A stretch of DNA of 64,000 bases, taken from NCBI GenBank assembly GCA_029953675.1, contig JAMWBK010000012.1, positions 1 through 64,000 of the forward strand, given 5' to 3'. The DNA comes from Rhodosorus marinus. Lineage: Eukaryota > Rhodophyta > Stylonematophyceae > Stylonematales > Stylonemataceae. Both the position numbers and the translations under genes were made by a program. The notes below the pieces were generated by a model. The model was given only the letters and a program-made list of their open reading frames with translations, was not told the DNA's origin and ran no database searches. Positions 47,338 through 58,723 of the stretch are shown one piece after another (the first letter of the stretch is position 1; each line of letters starts with the position of its first letter).

Positions 47338-49276
47338 CTAATAACTAGGGAGGGAAGCATGCAACCCCAGGCGCCGATGGCGCGCCTCGGAAAGTATGTC
47401 GCTGGAATATCGCCAAAGGGAGACACTTAAACGCCTCAAGATCGCCAAATATTCAGTAGGATGCTCAGCAAAACATTTCCGCAACCACTCTAAACCCGAC
47501 TTATCCACGTGACCAAAGCTTTCCACAATGAATGGCTGGAACCGGTGAGAGCGACCCTCAGCGCAAGGCAGACTGGCCATGCTCTCAGCATACCGTCGTT
47601 CCTTAACTCTTCGAAGGGCTGAAGCCGCGGCCCCCCGGCGGCGGGCGGCTGCGGTGAGGTGGGCGCTGGCCACGGGGCAGGTAATCGCAAGGTCCACATA
47701 TGTTGAGCGTCTGGCAGCAGCGTCGGAGACGAGGAGATCGGCTATACAACGGGGCGGTGCAGAGTCCGAGATGGATCTGGGCAGTTCCGACTCAACCTCA
47801 ACCGTATGCCCTATCCGAGTCAAAGATTCGCTGAGGATGTACTTGAGGCGAGTGTGACGCCTCGTACGGAGACCTCGCAACAGTCCGCAGGAACCCAGGA
47901 AGTGGTAGCCACAAGCGTCAATCCGGCTCTCACATCCCTGACAGAAAGACGGCCGATTAGAGTGCCACGGAGCCTGTGGCAAACCGAGATAGATCCGTGC
48001 GGCAGAACGGAACTGGAAAGCATCGAGACGATGACTCAATGACGACGGTAGAGTGGTTAACCACAAGTGCGAGAGGTGGCCTCCCATGCCGCGGAGACGA
48101 GCGGCAGTGGTAGGCGGCGTGAGAGGAGAATTGAGCATGACTGTGTGAGCGGCACTGTGTTGGCCCCAGGTGAGGCTATGTTGAATCACATCAGTGCGGG
48201 AGCTCCACAATCGGCTCAAACCCGGGTAGTCTGCAACAGGGGACCCGGGGCTAGCCTCTCCGTCATCGGCAAGAACTCGGTCGAGGGGAGAATCCTCAAT
48301 CGCTTCAGCTCGTCCCCATAACAGCTCCCTCCAGGAACGAAAGCGGGACCGATTTGCGTCCGGCACGGCGTTGCACCTCCTGACCGCGTGTTGAAGACCA
48401 TCATAAATTGTCAAAAGCGGGGGCTGCAGGGTCACTGGATCCTCGTTGGTCAAAGCTCGAGCCAAGAGGCAGGCACTTCGCATCCGGAAGGTCACCAACG
48501 TTCGCAGCGCGGTAGCCCAGAAGGCAACCGCCGCTGGCGAGCATACCAGCCCACGGTCTGCGACGCCGAATCCCCCTAATCGCAACGGTAGAGCGATCTT
48601 TGCACGAATAAAGTCCCTGTCGGGAGCAGCTTCAAGATCGAGGGGCTCATCCAAGAGCGTTCCCCAGTGTTGCAGGGTCATTTCGTCGGCTTTAGCCGCG
48701 ATCCACGAGCCCCAAGCTGGAGGCAGGCTGCGCAACCAGTAGTTGAGTCTGGGACCGGCACAAAAGCGGGAAAGCAAGCAGGCCGATTGCAGCATGCTGT
48801 CGGGTAGGTGCTCAATGGCGTCGGTGAGTTGCTTGTGCCGTGCCAAAACTCGCTCGCAGGATGCTTGGACAAAGTTGTCAGTCCCCAATCCGACGCCGTG
48901 GTGTTCGAACCCTTCACGTTCGCTGATTAGTCGCAGAGTGGGTGGCAGAGAGTTCAGCGACACGTCCCTCGCGGGGAGAAAGCGACATTTTTCTGTTTCC
49001 ACAGTCAAACCGACGCGACGTGCAATCGCTTCGATCGCGGTCAGTCCCCTAGCCAGGGTGTCAGGGGTGCCCAGCAATGTTACGTCATCGTGGTACGCGC
49101 AGATTCGAAGATCCGAGACCTCAGTCGAAAGACGTAAAAGTACGAGCTGTAGGGCACAGGCATGAAGAAGAGGTCCGCAAGGGTCGCCTTGTTGGACGCC
49201 AGTATGTGCTTGAAAAACAGTGCCCTCCGTTGTCAAGTAGGGGAGGCTCTCCCCTCCGTAAATACCCGATAGAAAC
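47338..49276 (-). CDS. family II RT motif B to RLE (copy H)
   Basis: The long frame begins after a nonsense codon (TGA at 49277-49279, TGG in copy K). It carries GIYGGESLPYLTTEG, motif B TGVQQGDPCGPLLHACALQ, motif C CAYHDDVTLLG, linker LPLRLGGFGVADRGLV, knuckle CQGCESRIDACGYHFLGSC, RLE core RCIADLLVSDAAARRSTYVDL and FIVESFGHVDKSG, ending LHASLPSY. The catalytic residues of both enzymes in this part are present. It is nearly identical to copies G and K, so these three are the youngest family II copies. Confidence 0.8.
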
Positions 49277-49278
49277 GG

Positions 49279-50411
49279 TCACGCCTCCGGAAACACCCGT
49301 CGGAGCACCTCTAGCGCATGCGTCCGCGACACGCTGTTGAATGCGTTCCGGAAATCAACCACCAAGACTCCCCACTCCGGCCTACTGGCGCGTTCTAGCT
49401 CGATCCCATGGGTGAACAGTTCGCAACCCCCCCAGAAAATCCCACCCCTACTTGCAAGGGCGCCATAAAAGCTGTGACGCGCTGGCGAAGGCGCTGGCAT
49501 AGCCACCTCCCGGCTAACTTCCGTAGGCTCTCCACCATCCCGATCGGCCGGAGACGCGGGTGGGCCGGCTGGTGGTCAGGTTTCGTGAGCAAGCAAAGCT
49601 GTGCCTGCCGGAGATGTTCCCATGGCGCGGACGCACCCGATACGCCCTGGAACAACTTTTTAAGGATCCTCAGAAGCGCGCTCTGGCCAGGCTGGCTCAG
49701 GGCCTGCAATAGCTCTGTTCTTAGTCCGGAGGGTCCAGGACAGCGTCCCCGACGCGAGGTACGAAGCAAATCCTCCAGGTCAGACTCACTGAGCGTCAGA
49801 TCGATGCGAAACCTGGCCAATTCCGGACGGTCCAAGAATACCTCGAATTCAGGGGACAAATCCACGTCGGACTCAGGGAACAAAGACGACACCGTCTGGG
49901 CGAGACTATCATCGTAGGGGAGGACAGGCGCCTGGCCCTCCAAAACCCGCGCCGCTCGACTTAAATCGCCCACTGCTACCAATTTCTGTACTCGAGCTGG
50001 CACGGGCGACACTGTGCCATGCCGAGTCCGACGGGCGGATGGTGCTGACGACGCCAAATAGCTGCGCTGTAGTACTTCGAAGTCTCCCTTCAAGAACAGG
50101 GCCAGTCGGTCTCGTACTCGCCATCTGCGCTCCGATGTGTGAATGGGGGCCAGAATCAGGCGCGGCATGACCCCCAGAAAAACCCAAATGACTGTGTCCC
50201 GAATGTTGCGAGCCAGGCTCGTGAAGATGAAATCGAGAATGGTTCCAGCTACCAGAAGGTCTCCACGAGGAAGGACGACTGGGGGAATGCCCCCACGGAG
50301 GGGAAGCGAGCCTCCTTCCAAAGAAATCCACCGCCGGAGCCAACTCCGAAAACGCGTACGCCAAATGCCCCAGTCTCCGCCCTCCTTCAGGACATAAGAC
50401 TGTAGATCCAT
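49279..50411 (-). pseudogene. family II ORF2 N-terminal part with frameshift (copy H)
   Basis: ATG 50411 lies 31 bp after the ORF1 stop. The first frame (to 49395) has GRCPGPSGLRTELLQALSQ and LRPIGMVESLRKLAGRWLC, then shifts at a run of seven G (sense strand, 49427-49433). Copy P has AGGGGT at the same place, consistent with two extra bases here. The second frame (49506-49279) carries GCELFTHGIELERA and motif A VVDFRNAFNSVS, and ends at a TGA replacing the Trp of FPEAW. Confidence 0.75.
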
Positions 50412-50442
50412 AGGCTGCGACCTCGCAGCCGTGCCTGGAGCG

Positions 50443-51852
50443 CTAATCGTGCTTCTCCCCCTTAGACCCGGGGGAGTCGGTCCTCGCTCTCTTACCTCCT
50501 ATCCGCACCAAAGTCGTGAGCCTCCCACTCCGCGAGGCTCGCGGAACGGATCCCGCGGGCTTCAGCAAAGTAACCTGGGCGTCCTCCACAGCCATGCCCT
50601 CAGTCTGCTCCCCTGCCTCACCACTCTCGCTGGAAGTAGTGCTGGAAGCAGAGCCCTCCAAAATCCCCACCCGCTGCAGCTCTGTCTTGTAGCGCGAAGT
50701 CAGCACAAGTCGCCTCTCCAGATCGAAGAAACTGGAAACCGCCATGCGCAGGTGACGAGGGCCCGACCGGAACCGCGCCAACAAGATCCTCTCAAGGCGC
50801 TGAATCCGTAGCCAATGGATCGCTGCCGCCTTCACGCTGCTCTCATGCTCAGAGAGCCCTGCCGTTTCTCCCGGAGACAGGAAATTGCCCGAGAAACGGT
50901 CAAAATCGAAGTGCAAAACCACCTGCGGGTTGCAGCGCAGCCACCGGGCGCTCTCAGGCCACTGCTCGGTAGGCTTCGCCAGCAAGGCCTCCAGGTACTT
51001 GGCGGCGGTTGCGGAGACCAAAAACAGCACATCGCGGCCCTCATAGTTTGCGAAGAAGAAATCACCCCGGCTGCACCCTAACGATTCCGCAAAAGTGTCC
51101 CGGAAGTCTCGCATAGACGGAACCTGTCCTCGTGTAGTCTGGGGCCGGACATTTCGCACCCACAGAAATTGGAGAGTGGTCTCCACAGGTCCATCCTGAG
51201 GCTCGCGAGATGGTATGAAACGGAGCATAGCCGCCGTACGTGTGGCAGTGGTGCCCTTCCGCAAGACTGATGCGTACGAAGCGCCCCCCTTGCGGCCACC
51301 ACGTGCCCCCGAAGTAGCCGGGAGCTGGTGACGACCTGAGGGCTGGTCCAAGAGAGGGAAGTCCACAGCTGCAGTCTCCTCCACACCGGTTGCCGCACAG
51401 TCACCACCACCATTGCCTCGAGTCCCCGAGCGCTGAAGCGCGTTTTGGCCCGGCCTGCCGCTCCCCAACGTCGTACTGTCCCGCGCAGAAGCAACAGCCC
51501 TCGCCTGTCCCGGGACAGGTTCATGTTGATTGACCGGATGTGGACTGCCTTCAGCCAACGCTGCCACTCTGGGGCAATTCAAATTCTCGTCCGAATTTGA
51601 ATTTGACCTGGCCAGCAATCCCGATTCCAGCCCACCTAGCTTCTGGGTGAGCTGAGGGAGCACTCCACGATCACTCGCAGCCGTGATCAGGCTGGTGACA
51701 GCGGAGATAAGTGAACGCGCCTGCGTGCCAGAAGCGCCTTCCAAGTCAACCTCGGAAGAAAACGTGCCGCAGCTGAGGCGAACACGGAGTCCCCCACCTG
51801 GCAGTGCCTCCTTGGGAGGAGGCTCCGTCGAGTGCGGAGATATCCCTACCAT
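50443..51852 (-). CDS. ORF1 protein of family II element (copy H)
   Basis: The 469-residue intact frame starts at ATG 51852 (the open frame extends 75 bp further but without an ATG). After a variable N-terminal half rich in S, G and R there is a conserved region at about residues 215-310 (FLWVRNVRPQ, DTFAESLGCSRGDFFFANYE, GRDVLFLVSATAAKYLEAL). It resembles the LRNIRPP region of family I ORF1 in layout. A basic helix (HWLRIQRLERILLARFRSG) follows, then an acidic tail and a basic C-terminus (RIGGKRAR). I know no named domain; RNA binding is inferred from genome position. Confidence 0.75.
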   Translation of the reverse strand: MVGISPHSTEPPPKEALPGGGLRVRLSCGTFSSEVDLEGASGTQARSLISAVTSLITAASDRGVLPQLTQKLGGLESGLLARSNSNSDENLNCPRVAALAEGSPHPVNQHEPVPGQARAVASARDSTTLGSGRPGQNALQRSGTRGNGGGDCAATGVEETAAVDFPLLDQPSGRHQLPATSGARGGRKGGASYASVLRKGTTATRTAAMLRFIPSREPQDGPVETTLQFLWVRNVRPQTTRGQVPSMRDFRDTFAESLGCSRGDFFFANYEGRDVLFLVSATAAKYLEALLAKPTEQWPESARWLRCNPQVVLHFDFDRFSGNFLSPGETAGLSEHESSVKAAAIHWLRIQRLERILLARFRSGPRHLRMAVSSFFDLERRLVLTSRYKTELQRVGILEGSASSTTSSESGEAGEQTEGMAVEDAQVTLLKPAGSVPRASRSGRLTTLVRIGGKRARTDSPGSKGEKHD

Positions 51853-52103
51853 CCTGAGGGAATCCGCCAAGGAAACGTTGCACCACCAATATGAAACCGC
51901 ACCGAGAGAATAATCGACCAAACCCAACCCAAATAGGAAAGGCCCCGCAACTCACCCACCCGGAAGACAGAAGTAGTTGCAAATGCAAACGACGCCCCGC
52001 GGAAAATCGAGGGGAAGGCGTACCAGAGGAAGCGCTTCCCGTAAACGAACACGCTCGCGACCGAAAAAGAAACAAAACCCCAATCCTCGACAGGGGATTG
52101 GGC

Positions 52104-53795
52104 TTTACTAGCATAGCCTGAAGCGCTACGCAAGGCGTGAAGATGAACTAATAACTAGGGAGGGAAGCATGCAACCCCAGGCGCCGATGGCGCGCCTCGG
52201 AAAGCATGTGGCTGGAATATCGCCAAAGGGAGACACTTAAACGCCTCAAGAGCGCCAAATATTCAGTAGGATGCTCAGCAAAACATTTCCGCAACCACTC
52301 TAAACCCGACTTATCCACGTGACCAAAGCTTTCCACAATGAATGGCTGGAACCGGTGAGAGCGACCCTCAGCGCAAGGCAGACTGGCCATGCTCTCAGCA
52401 TACCGTCGTTCCTTAACTTTCGCTTTATTAGCATTGGATTTATTAGCATAGCCTGAAGCGCTACGCCATGAAAAGGAACTAAGAACTATGTAGGCAAGCG
52501 TGCAAACCCAGGCGCCTATGGCGCGCTTCGGCAAGCATGCTACTCGAATATCCGATTTTATTAGCCTGAAGCGCTACACAAGCCGTGAAATTTTTATTAG
52601 CATAGCCTACAGCGCTACGCAAGGCGTGAAAAGGAACTAGGAGCTAGGTAGGGAAGCATGCAAAACCAGGCGCAGCGATAATACTGGCTTTATTAGCATA
52701 GCCTAAAGCGCCACGCAAACCGAGAAAAGGAACTAAGAACTAGGTAGGCAAGCGTGCAAACCCAGGCGCCTATGGCGCGCTTCGGCAAGCATGCTACTCG
52801 AATATCGCCACAGAGAGACACTTAAACGCCGCAAAAGTTCCAAGTATTCAACAGGATGCTCAGTGAAACATTTCCTCAACCACTCCAAACCTGACTTCTC
52901 CACGTGACCAAAGCTTTCCACAATGAAAGGTTGGAACCGGTGGGAGCGACCCTCAGCGCGAGGCAGACTGGCCATACTCTCAGTATACCGTCGTTCCTTC
53001 ACGCGGCGAAGGGCCGAAGCAGCTGCTCCCCGGCGGCGGGCGGCAGCCGTGAGATGGGCGCTTGCCACAGGGCATGTAATCGCGAGGTCAACATATACTG
53101 AGCGTCTGGCGGTTGCATCGGAGACGAGGAGATCTGCGATACAGCGGGGCGGTGCCGTGTCCGATTTATTTAGCCTGAAGCGCTACGCAAGGCGTGAAAA
53201 TTTTATTAGCATAGCCTACAGCGCTACGCAAGGCGTGAAAAGGAACTAGGAACTAGGTAGGGAAGCATGCAAACCCAGGCGCAGCGATATTACTGGCTTT
53301 ATTAGCATAGCCTAAAGCGCTACGCAAACCATGAAAAGGAACTAAGAACTAGGTAGGCAAGCGTGCAAACCCAGGCGGGGTGGCGCTCCTCGGCAAGCAT
53401 GCTGCTCGAATATCGCTGAGAGACACTTAAACGCCTAACGTAACCGCAAAAGTTCCAAGTATTCAACAGGATGCTCAGTGAAACTTTTCCGCACCCACTC
53501 CAAACCCGACTTCTCCACTTGACCAAAGCTTTCCACAATGAAAGGCTGGAACCGTAAGCTAAAATGAATGTTCCGGTGGGAGCGACCCTCAGCGCGAGGC
53601 AGACTGGCCATACTCTCAGTATACCGTCGTTCCTTCACGCGGCGAAGGGCTGAAGCAGCTGCTCCCCGGCGGCGGGCGGCAGCCGTGAGATGGGAGCTTG
53701 CCACAGGGCATGTAATCGTGAGGTCAACATATGCTGAGCGTCTGGCGCTAGCATCTGTTAAGCCAGCGCGCAAGCTCAGTGCAGATCTCCGCTAA
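52104..53795 (-). mobile_element. train of at least eight nested family II 3'-end fragments
   Basis: Successive head-to-tail pieces, all minus strand and each cut at a different 5' point, lie at about 52104-52417, 52437-52552, 52556-52590, 52591-52686, 52689-53162, 53163-53198, 53199-53294 and 53296-53795. Each boundary is a TTTATTAGC(ATAG)CC tail touching the truncated start of the next. The lengths range from about 35 to 500 bp. The larger ones encode RLE C-termini (52733-53068 and 53435-53773). Two small foreign inserts are present at 53436-53445 and 53554-53574. Confidence 0.75.
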
Positions 53796-53902
53796 CCCCA
53801 GACGAACGTAGCTATAGACTTTACTGGGCAACTGCAGCGCATCACTAGTTCTATCACTATCTAGGGAAGATTGTTGGGTAGCCCCAGACTAACGTAACCC
53901 TA
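53792..53902. repeat. interstitial telomere-like island with a family I fragment
   Basis: CTAACCCCAGACGAACGTA (53792-53810) and GCCCCAGACTAACGTAACCC (53881-53900) flank 70 bp (53811-53880). That 70 bp matches the family I 3' end in outline (GACTTTACTGGGCAACTGC, CACTATCTAGGGAA). The arrangement copies that at the left edge but lies 53 kb inside. Confidence 0.7.
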
Positions 53903-53968
53903 TCTACTAACTACCTACGACACTGCTCTACTACCGCAGTACCACGCAGAGATGATCCCGAATGGCCT

Positions 53969-54042
53969 TTTAGAAAGCCGTTACGTAATGTTGGCAGGGA
54001 AGAGGTTACTTCCCTGCCAACATTAAGTAACGGCTTTCTAAA
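53969..54042. repeat. near-perfect 34-bp inverted repeat (hairpin)
   Basis: Arms 53969-54002 and 54009-54042 are reverse complements with one mismatch, separated by the loop AGGTTA. The arms begin TTTAGAAAGCCGTTACG. No transcription signal can be assigned. A foldback transposon remnant or a small structured RNA are both possible. Confidence 0.85.
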
Positions 54043-55129
54043 CACAAGATTCTACGTAATTCTATAATGTTTTCTCAAAATATGGTCCACTGCTGCTTTC
54101 TTGTCTCGGTTTTTCTTTATCGGGCTACAACAAGGGGTACTCTTACAAAAGAACAAGCGAAAGCTCTGGGTGGCTAGAGGGTCGCGGGGGGGTGCGGTGG
54201 GGTATAGCTTGATTGCGAGTGCTTTGGCGTCCAAAATTAAAATGGGACATCGGCAATCAAATATGAAATAAAATTTAAATACTTTTTTACTGGTTGTTTT
54301 GAGTGTCCGGCTGTGGGCTGTTCTTTTGGAGTTTGAAAGCACTCTCGTGCATTAAATGGGTTTAACCCACGGTCTGACCCTAAGATGCTGGATCCTGACA
54401 TCGAGTGAGAGGAAGACACCCGAGGGGGAGAAGGGGTGGCGATCTGACAACATCATTGGAGTAACCGAGGGTGAGCAAAGCTGAGCAGTTTTGGGTGACG
54501 ATGATGATGATAATGAGCCGGCCCATAACCTGTTCTTTTCCTGCACATACACGTTTCTTGTCTTGAAAATCTCCTTTCCATCGCAGGAAGTTTTGTTAGG
54601 TGAGCGAAGCTGAGTAGAAGAGGATACGGCTCTCGTATTTCGTCCATCAGCAACCCAGGAATCAAGCCTCGAAGATTTTATACTGGGACTCCGCTACATA
54701 CTCGCAAGTGGCCAACGCTACACGCCTAACTACTGAGTGGGACAATAAAGACAAATATATGCAATAAATTTAATTAAATGCCCAATTGCCTTTTTCGGTA
54801 GGATCACCAAGGCAACTTCGCGTTCCAAAATCGCCGGAGGAGGGTTCGACACAAACAATTCCGCTTTCGTGAAACTCCTTCCCGCTAACCGTCTAAGCGA
54901 TTCGATGGTGAAGCTCACACCCATGCGCAACAGATACAATCCACTTAAGCACTCACCGGTCTCAAGAATTTCAACTTTTTGCCTTTTCCTGCAAATCTCT
55001 CTCTTTCCCCCCTCTTCTATTCCCACTATCGCTACTCGAACTTGGGATATTAACCGAGTCCATTCGCTAATGATGCATCATGCACATAGAAAAACCATTA
55101 AATCGAGAATGACAGTCTGCAGCACCCGG
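54043..55129. other. gene-free region, nothing recognised
   Basis: No protein feature, tRNA or known element signature is visible in this kilobase. A minus-strand frame at 54730-55026 is open but unrecognised. Confidence 0.4.
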
Positions 55130-55790
55130 AAATGCCTTGATTCCCAGATCCTTGTACCCAAGATCATCCACCAGCATCAAGATCACATTCGGCTGCGGCA
55201 TACTCGCAACCAAACCCCATACCCCAATCCACACCGCACAGTAAAATAAAAAAAAACCATGAATACACCACCCTCAACAACCCGTTCTCTCACCCTCCAC
55301 CCTATCTTCTCCGCTCCCCCCTCCTCCAACAACCCAAACTCCCCGCCCCAACGACGAGCCTCGATAAACCCTCCCAAAAGCGGCGACCGGCAATCCGCCT
55401 CTCCTGAAAATCATCTCATCCTTTACCCGGCCCTGCAGAACACAAATTGCCTAAGAAAAAGGCCAGACAAGCACCGACTTTTTCGCGGCTAATGTTCTGC
55501 TGCCCCATGCTGATCAGTGCAAGAGAAAACTTGCTTGCATGACAAACTCCGGAAATGCCATCAAACTGTTGCGCAAGGTCTTGACAAAAGGCGTCTCCAG
55601 CCGCAAGATTCTACGGAAAACATGCGCAAATTTTGAGATTGTTTCACCTAAATGAAAAATCCTGGAGAATTTTAAATACATGAAATCATAGCTGTGCATA
55701 TTAATTACCAAAAACAGCACCAGATATAGTCCAAATATTAAGCTTTTCTTCACAAGTCATAACATACTACAATTGTGTTACGCGACATGT
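55130..55790 (-). pseudogene. inverted, truncated copy of the sulfatase 5' region
   Basis: Reading the minus strand from 55790 to 55130 gives the same order as 56084-58870 on the plus strand without the LTR element: CTTGTGAAGAAAAGCTTAAT, the motif around GTCAAGACCTTG, the upstream region, and the sulfatase start. The start (ATG at about 55262) is followed by a T run that shifts the frame relative to the intact gene. Then comes the metal-binding block (PQPNVILMLVDDLGYKDLG). The copy ends near residue 45 of the enzyme, so it is a fragment without a catalytic site. Confidence 0.7.
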
Positions 55791-56629
55791 TGGAATTCGG
55801 AGTCAGAATTCCAACATTTACTTGTGGTCAAAATGCAACACTCAGTCCGCAAGTTGAAATGATTGAGAATTGTATCAATTAGAAGCTGTTTTTCCAAAAC
55901 TTTAATAGGGATCAGCGTTCACGGCTTGACGCCTTAAACAAAACTTTTGTCCCAACTCTTTTCTGCGTAGGACGAATTGGCTGATCTTGTTCCCCCCCTT
56001 GGACGACATGGCTGACAGCAAACGCAGGACTTTGTAACCTACCCCTTAAGAGCAAACTTTTCGTCACAAGTCGCGTAACACAATTGTACGCTGCGACTTG
56101 TGAAGAAAAGCTTAATATTTGGACTATATCTGGTGTTGTTTTGGTAATTAATATGCACAGCTATAGTTTCATATATTTATTGTTGGAACGGTCACGCGGT
56201 CAGCGGGGACCGTACGCGCTCAGCGTCAGCATGCAGAAGGATGGGATTCGCACATCGAAATGCATACGGTAGGACCGATGTGCGAACGGTATACGGTAGA
56301 AAAACTTTATAGAGGTTCAAACGTTTGAAATAGTTTGAACGGTACAAGGCATCGACTACCACCGCAGTATAGTAGCTTACTTCAAGTGCGAGATATCGAC
56401 CCCAATGGTCAGGGAAACAATGAAGAAACCATCCAAGTTTGGCTGACGGGACTTTGATCAAGCTTGGACAACCCCGAAAAACACAACATGGTCTCATCGC
56501 TTGGTGCGATTTAAGACGTTGCTTGGTGCAACTTAAGGATATTGCCTGGTGCGATTCAGAGAGAGAAGTGTTTATTCTTTAAGGATTGGTTTTTAAAGAT
56601 TGGTTTTTAAAGATTGGGTTTTTCAGAGT

Positions 56630-57296
56630 ATGGCGGCGAGGGCCAGGGGGAGCGCTAGCGAACATGACGCGCGCGTGAAGGACTTCGCGCTACCGTCAGT
56701 GTTTACCGGGGATCAGGATTCGTATGGATCCTTCCGGAATTGGAGACACCAGGTAGAATGCTACCTGACGGTCAAAGGTCTCAGGGATGTACTCGACAAC
56801 CCCGTAGACGCGACCGAAGCTGAGAAACAGTATGTTTCAGCTGTGTTCTCCAAATTGCTGGATGGGCCAGCACTGGACACTGCGTTCGCCTCTTCGAGAG
56901 AGGCTGCGCCGGATACACCCTGCCGAAGCCCCTCGGTCTCTGGTCAACTGGTTGGAAAATCAGTTTGCGGAGATTCGAGAGATAACGGGCATACCACCCA
57001 CGGAGGACGAGAAACGACGCGTCCTCATCAAGATTCTGGAGGAACGACGCGAGTACTCGGAGTTCCTGTATCAAGCATACAAGGAACCCAATACGAATTG
57101 GATCGGTCTGTGCAAAGACGTCGAAGAGTTGCACAGACTGAGAGGATACAACGTAGAGAGGTCTGACGAGTCTACGAAGTCAGAGCCTGATGTGAAGACA
57201 GAACCTGACGTGAAGCAAGAGCCCGAAGAGAATCGCGTTGGAACGATGACTACAATAAGGAAGACGAAGAAGAACTCCAGGGGAGTTTTGTGTTAG
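56630..57296 (+). pseudogene. Copia gag-like frame, frameshifted
   Basis: ATG 56630 opens a frame with FRNWRHQVECYLTVKGLRD and FSKLLDGPAL, typical of Copia gag, which shifts at about 56890-56920 into a second frame (SLVNWLENQFAEIREITG, KRRVLIKILEERREYSEFL, ending 57296). Capsid formation is the family role. No zinc knuckle CCHC is visible, consistent with internal deletion. Confidence 0.7.
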
Positions 57297-57342
57297 GGGT
57301 GTAAAAAGCAACAAGCTAGTAAGCAAGAAGGTTCAGAACGAA

Positions 57343-58000
57343 GTGCAAGAATCGAAAGGAAACATCCGAGTCTCCTGCAGAGTGAAGCCAGGGATGCGTG
57401 AATACGAGGGGAGTTCAGGGGTGACAAAGTATTCAACGACCTGGAGGCTAAGTTCGGAGCTCTTGGTGCAGACCTTGAAAGCGAAAAGGGGAAGGTACAA
57501 GCTCCAGAACACGAGAGAAGTCATCGAGAAGAAATCCAGGAGCACGGAAGCCGCTGACTACAAGAAACATGCGGTTTCTTTGGAGACACAGATGGTTGAT
57601 GCCAAGGTCGGTGTCGCGAAGGATTTCCTGGGGGTAGGAGTCGAAAGGGACAGAGAAGAGCGTGAGAAATACTTGATCCGGGAGGACTGCACTAAGAGGG
57701 TCGTATCAACGTTCGTGATGAAGCGCGGTCGCCCCGTAGCAACACCAATGGCCATCGAAGCAAGTACGAAGGGAGCTGTGAAGGTGGTGACACCAATACT
57801 CTGTCAGGAACTAACCGGATCGCTCCTGTTCCTGCGCCAGAACCCCGATGTAAGTTTTGCAGTCGTTTGGTAGCACGACAAATGGTAGCGGACTTACTGA
57901 CGAAGGCCCTAACGAAGGAAAGGACGAGGGTCCTAAGGACTGACCTGGAGTGGGGTGGTAGATCGACCTTCTACTATGGCATGAGACCGAGGGGGAGTGT
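57343..58000 (+). pseudogene. Copia pol remnant (end of RT and RNase H)
   Basis: The frame to 57873 contains DFLGVGVERDREEREKYLI, RPVATPMA and ELTGSLLFLRQNPDVSFAV, standard landmarks at the C-terminal end of Copia RT. After a stop, ARQMVADLLTKALTKERTRV (about 57870-57935) matches the conserved end of RNase H. The RT catalytic YVDD region and integrase are missing. Confidence 0.7.
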
Positions 58001-58284
58001 TGGAACGGTCACGCGGTCAGCGGTGACCGTACGCTCTCAGCATGTAGAACGTCGCACATCGTCATCCATACGGTAGAACCGATGTGCGAACGGTATACGG
58101 TAGAAAAACTTTATAGAGGTTGAAATAGTTTGAACGGTACAAGGCATCGACTATCACCACAGTATAGTAGGTTACTTAAGTGCGAGATATCGACCCCAAT
58201 GGACAGGGAAACAATGAAGAAACCATCGAAGTTTGGCTGACGGGACTTTGATCAAAAGCTTGGACAACCCCGAAAAACACAACA

Positions 58285-58723
58285 TTTATACTGCTCCGAG
58301 CTCTAGGATTTCTCAATTAGGTGAAACAACCTCAAAATTTGCGCATGTGTTCCTTAGAATCTTGCGGCTGGAGACGCCTTTTGTCAAGACCTTGAGCGAC
58401 ATTTTGATGGCGTTTCGCGAGTTTGTCATCCAAGCAAGTTGTCTCTTGTACTGATCAGCATTGAGCAGCAGAACATTAGCCGCGAAAAAGTCGGTGCTTG
58501 TCTGGCCTTTTTCTTAGGCAATTTGTGTTCTGCAGGGCCGGGTAAAGCATGAGATGATTTTCAGGAGACGCGGATTGCCGGTCGCCGCATTTGGGAGGGT
58601 TTATCAAGGCTCGTCGATATGGGGCGGGAGTTGGGGTTGGAGGAGGAGGGTTGGCGGAGAAGATAGGGTGGAGGGTGAGAGAACGGGGTGTTGAGGGTGG
58701 TGTGTATTCATGGCTTTGTGAAG
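58285..58723. other. 5' flank of the sulfatase gene
   Basis: Matches the minus-strand sequence at about 55700-55270, so the promoter region was part of the inverted duplication. A TATA box cannot be assigned with confidence. Confidence 0.45.

Larger units (their letters stand above)
47262..52103 (-). mobile_element. full-length family II retrotransposon (copy H)
   Basis: The 4.8-kb element holds a 5' UTR of about 250 bp, ORF1 (50443-51852), ORF2 (47338-50411, broken twice) and a 3' UTR ending in AGTAAAGTCC repeats. The 5' terminus can form a hairpin (CCCAATCC with GGATTGGG). It is the only family II copy with both ends and defines the family architecture. Confidence 0.85.
56181..58284 (+). 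mobile_element. internally deleted Copia-type LTR retrotransposon
   Basis: LTRs lie at 56181-56488 and 57998-58284. Both begin TGTTGGAACGG and end ACACAACA, and the element is flanked by the 5-bp target duplication TTTAT (56176-56180, 58285-58289). A primer-binding site starts immediately after the 5' LTR (56489, TGGTCTCATCG) and a purine tract (GAGGGGGAG) precedes the 3' LTR. The LTRs differ by several indels, so the insertion is not recent. Protease, integrase and most of the RT are gone. It is inserted in the 5' flank of the sulfatase gene. Confidence 0.88.

Noticed and set aside
54052-54665. Several short minus-strand frames
   Set aside because: No signal peptide, domain or conserved copy elsewhere; not enough to support a gene.
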